Assembly (NCBI GenBank): GCA_049301135.1
Contig: JBAQKP010000277.1
Location: forward strand, 1 to 16,903
Reading direction: 5' to 3'
From: JAYXXU01 sp049301135
GTDB lineage: Bacteria > Pseudomonadota > Gammaproteobacteria > Pseudomonadales > Moraxellaceae
Length of the DNA: 16,903 nt
The position numbers were made by a program, and so were the translations under genes. The notes under the pieces are model-generated. The model did no database searches, was not told the origin of the DNA, and saw nothing but the letters and a program-made list of their open reading frames with translations. Of this stretch, positions 14,958-16,903 are shown piece after piece (position 1 is the first letter of the stretch; every line of letters starts with the position of its first letter).

Positions 14958-15691
14958 GCCTGTGGCTTCCGTGTGGACAGCATATAGTTAACATCGACGT
15001 TGGACGCCAACCAATAATGCTTGGTGATCGGATTATAATGCAGGCCAATCGCCTCATCCAAAATCAAACCGGCCTCACGGATATAACTGGCCAACTCCGA
15101 TGGCCGAATAAATTTTGCGTAGTCATGTGTGCCGCGTGGCAACATCCGCAGCACATACTCCGCCCCAATAATCGCAAACAAATACGATTTTGGATTGCGG
15201 TTAATCGTCGAAAAAAACACATGACCACCGGGTTTTACCAGTGTCATACAGGCACGCACAATCGAAGCGGGATCTGGCACATGCTCGAGCATTTCCATAC
15301 AGGTCACCACATCAAAACTCGCCGGTTGTTCAGCGGCAAGCTGCTCGACCACCACCTGACGGTATTCGATGTTGCTGATGTTGTGTTGCTCGGCATGTAG
15401 GCGACCCACAGCCAGTGGTGCTGCTCCCATGTCGATCCCCAGCACCGTCGCGCCACGTCGCGCCATCGACTCGGCCAAAATTCCACCACCACAGCCGACA
15501 TCCAGCACGCGTTTACCTGAGATACCTGCGGCTTGTTCAATGATCCAGTTTAAGCGCAGCGGATTGATTTGGTGCAACGGCCTAAACTCAGAGTCAGGAT
15601 CCCACCATTTGTCTGCGAGCGCTTCAAATTTTGCAATTTCTTGTGCATCAACATTTGCTGCAACAGCAACCGATTCTGGTGAAAATGACAT
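14954..15691 (-). CDS. ubiG: Ubiquinone O-methyltransferase UbiG
   Basis: A 245-aa SAM-dependent methyltransferase that performs both O-methylations of ubiquinone synthesis at the inner face of the membrane. Near the N-terminus NVDAQEIAKFEALADKWWD and FRPLHQINPLRLNWI are strong UbiG signatures. The SAM-binding VLDVGCGGG is at 62–70, with CMEMLEHVPDP following mid-protein and HVFFSTINRNPKSYLFAI after that. The open frame continues about 97 codons upstream, but the start at ATG 15691 has GGGAG 6 nt before it and matches the family N-terminus; the extension reads as non-protein. First gene of the ubiG–mupP–yciK operon and divergent from dsbA. Confidence 0.95.
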   Translation of the reverse strand: MSFSPESVAVAANVDAQEIAKFEALADKWWDPDSEFRPLHQINPLRLNWIIEQAAGISGKRVLDVGCGGGILAESMARRGATVLGIDMGAAPLAVGRLHAEQHNISNIEYRQVVVEQLAAEQPASFDVVTCMEMLEHVPDPASIVRACMTLVKPGGHVFFSTINRNPKSYLFAIIGAEYVLRMLPRGTHDYAKFIRPSELASYIREAGLILDEAIGLHYNPITKHYWLASNVDVNYMLSTRKPQA

Positions 15692-15800
15692 GCAATACTC
15701 CCAAAGCAACAACAGAGCCAGACCCACAGAATAGTGACGGCAAAGCCGCATAAAATCCACCTCTACAACGGTTAGTTTAAAAAACTTCACAGATCTGCGA

Positions 15801-15811
15801 CGGTTCAACCG
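15801..15811. repeat. Small palindrome between ubiG and dsbA
   Basis: CGGTTCAACCG is a perfect 5+5 inverted repeat in the 179-nt divergent promoter region. It may be part of an operator; its small size makes chance plausible. Confidence 0.25.
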
Positions 15812-15813
15812 AG

Positions 15814-15842
15814 TTGACTTGTTTACACTCCTAGGCTCTACA
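15814..15842 (+). promoter_or_regulatory. Candidate promoter for the dsbA lipoprotein gene
   Basis: TTGACT (15814–15819) is followed after 17 nt by TCTACA (15837–15842). The first box is good, the second matches only 3 of 6 consensus bases. It would start transcripts near 15849, just ahead of the AAGG ribosome site at 15858–15861. Confidence 0.3.
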
Positions 15843-15870
15843 GATTCTGACACACATAAGGCGGTTGGCG

Positions 15871-16635
15871 ATGACGACGCAATTTCACCCTGTATTGTTT
15901 GCGGTGGCGATACTACCGGCGGTGGTCTGGTTAACCGGCTGTAGTCAGCCAGAAAGCACCGCCACAGCGGCAGATGCAGCATCTAGCAGCCCAGCGGCCA
16001 GCACTAGCACACCAGCGCCCGAGAGTCCGTCGGCTGCTGCGACTGAAACCCCGCCCACAACGCCCAGCGAGTTGGTCGAAGGGCGTGATTATACCGTCAT
16101 CAAAACGCCATTGAATGTTGAAAAACCAGATCAGATCGAAGTGAGAGAGTTTTTTTGGTATGGCTGTAGCCACTGTTATGCGCTAGAGCCGAGCCTCAAT
16201 AACTGGCTGGCCAGCAAGCCTGCGGATGTCAATTTTATTCGTACACCTGCTGCACTCAATCCGGTGTGGGAACAAAACGCACGCGCTTACTATACGGTGG
16301 AAGGCATGGGCAAAATGACCAGTGCTTTGCATGATCAACTGTTTAGCACGATTCATCAGCAACAAAAACAACTATTTGATCAGCCATCCCTCGCGGATTT
16401 TTATGGCAAAGCAGGTGTCGATGTCGCTGCATTTAACAGTGCTTACAACTCATTTGCCGTGACCACCAAAATCAACCAGTCCAAACAATTGGCACAGCAC
16501 GCGGGTCTATCCGGCGTGCCTGCTTTGGTGGTGAATGGCCAGTATTTGGTCGGTGGTGAACCGCAGCAGGTGATTCGCACCCTCAATGGCCTGATCGAGC
16601 AAGAGCGGCAAGCGTTGGCGGCCTCTACGCGATGA
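15871..16635 (+). CDS. dsbA: Lipoprotein DsbA-type thiol:disulfide oxidase
   Basis: A 254-aa periplasmic thioredoxin-fold oxidase that introduces disulfides into exported proteins. The N-terminal hydrophobic segment ends in the lipobox LTGC with Cys24, so it should be membrane-anchored, as known for Neisseria DsbA proteins. Residues 25–67 are a flexible Ala/Ser/Thr/Pro-rich linker. The active site is Cys99-Ser-His-Cys102 in FFWYGCSHC, instead of the usual CPHC, and the cis-proline loop is GVPALVV with Pro217. I chose ATG at 15871 over TTG at 15865 because AAGG lies 9 nt before the ATG. Nearly the same residues surround the active site of the next gene, which points to a tandem duplication. 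Confidence 0.88.
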   Translation: MTTQFHPVLFAVAILPAVVWLTGCSQPESTATAADAASSSPAASTSTPAPESPSAAATETPPTTPSELVEGRDYTVIKTPLNVEKPDQIEVREFFWYGCSHCYALEPSLNNWLASKPADVNFIRTPAALNPVWEQNARAYYTVEGMGKMTSALHDQLFSTIHQQQKQLFDQPSLADFYGKAGVDVAAFNSAYNSFAVTTKINQSKQLAQHAGLSGVPALVVNGQYLVGGEPQQVIRTLNGLIEQERQALAASTR

Positions 16636-16723
16636 TCTAGAAAATTCACAGCCGATCCACGATTTTACCGACAAACTTGTTTATGCTAAAGCCTGAGTAA
16701 ACTCATCAAGGAAGCGTGTGTTC

Positions 16724-16903
16724 ATGAAACGTTTTGCCCAATCTGCACTGGCCGTCTCGCTGGTCGCCCTGTCCCAAATCAGCGTGGCTGCCGATCCGTT
16801 TGTTGCCGGTAAAGACTATACCGTGGTCACTACCCCTGCGACGGTCGAAAAACCGAACATGGTCGAAGTACGCGAGTTTTTTTGGTATGGCTGTGGTCAC
16901 TGC
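16724..16903 (+). CDS. Second DsbA-type oxidase, 3' end truncated by window
   Basis: The first 60 residues of a soluble periplasmic DsbA homologue. Residues 1 to about 22 form a signal peptide without a lipobox (KRFAQSALAVSLVALSQIS, then VAADPF). The sequence DYTVVTTPATVEKP and EVREFFWYGCGHC parallels the preceding gene, but the active site is Cys57-Gly-His-Cys60, where the window stops. AAGGA precedes the ATG. The catalytic helical insert and cis-proline loop lie outside the window, so whether it is a full oxidase cannot be judged here. It begins 88 nt after the lipoprotein copy with no clear terminator between, so read-through is possible. Confidence 0.88.
   Translation, partial: MKRFAQSALAVSLVALSQISVAADPFVAGKDYTVVTTPATVEKPNMVEVREFFWYGCGHC

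Noticed and set aside
15692..15982. N-terminal extension of UbiG to 342 residues
   Set aside because: The family start with a good ribosome site is at 15691; the extension covers the divergent promoter region and reads as non-protein.
1..16903. CRISPR arrays, insertion sequences, tRNA or rRNA genes
   Set aside because: No regularly spaced repeats, transposase-like frames, terminal repeats or RNA gene signatures were seen on either strand.

Overview
The window looks like a chromosomal segment of a gammaproteobacterium in the Pseudomonadales, most likely a Moraxellaceae relative. The basis is the arginine genes argA/argE, the ubiG–HAD phosphatase–yciK gene order (known from Pseudomonas and Acinetobacter), divergent dsbA genes, and roughly balanced base composition. 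The species cannot be named from sequence alone. Layout: (1) 1–2178, minus strand: argE followed by argA, whose 3' part is off the left edge. (2) 2179–2774: a long non-coding stretch holding a candidate argE promoter and the candidate promoter(s) and leader of the next operon. (3) 2775–13439, plus strand: four co-oriented envelope genes, the most unusual part of the window. They are a 159-aa single-domain DUF11-like secreted protein; a 907-aa secreted string of Ig-like/DUF11-like beads with Asp/Asn-Gly loops that look calcium-binding; a 2034-aa modular protein ending in about 800 residues that look like an outer-membrane beta-barrel; and a 399-aa OmpA-family protein with a peptidoglycan-binding C-terminus. 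(4) 13454–13483: a perfect hairpin with A- and T-rich arms, serving as a bidirectional terminator. (5) 13499–15691, minus strand: ubiG, a HAD phosphatase in the mupP position, and yciK, all overlapping. (6) 15871–16903, plus strand: two tandem DsbA-type thiol oxidases, the first a probable lipoprotein, the second cut by the window end. How the parts may fit: the four surface genes have a shared direction, export signals on all four products, tight spacing and a 4-nt stop/start overlap between the last two. They could build one envelope structure: an abundant bead-string protein, a small accessory, a giant outer-membrane anchor or exporter, and a peptidoglycan clamp. Between the bead-string gene and the giant gene lie two back-to-back perfect hairpins (6060–6106) that could lower downstream expression. 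The bead-string gene also appears to use a more restricted codon set, as expected if abundant. This functional model is inference; the domains, signals, overlaps and hairpins are read directly. Flanking genes are ordinary housekeeping functions (arginine, ubiquinone, cell-wall recycling, disulfide formation). No transposase, integrase, CRISPR array, tRNA or rRNA was seen.
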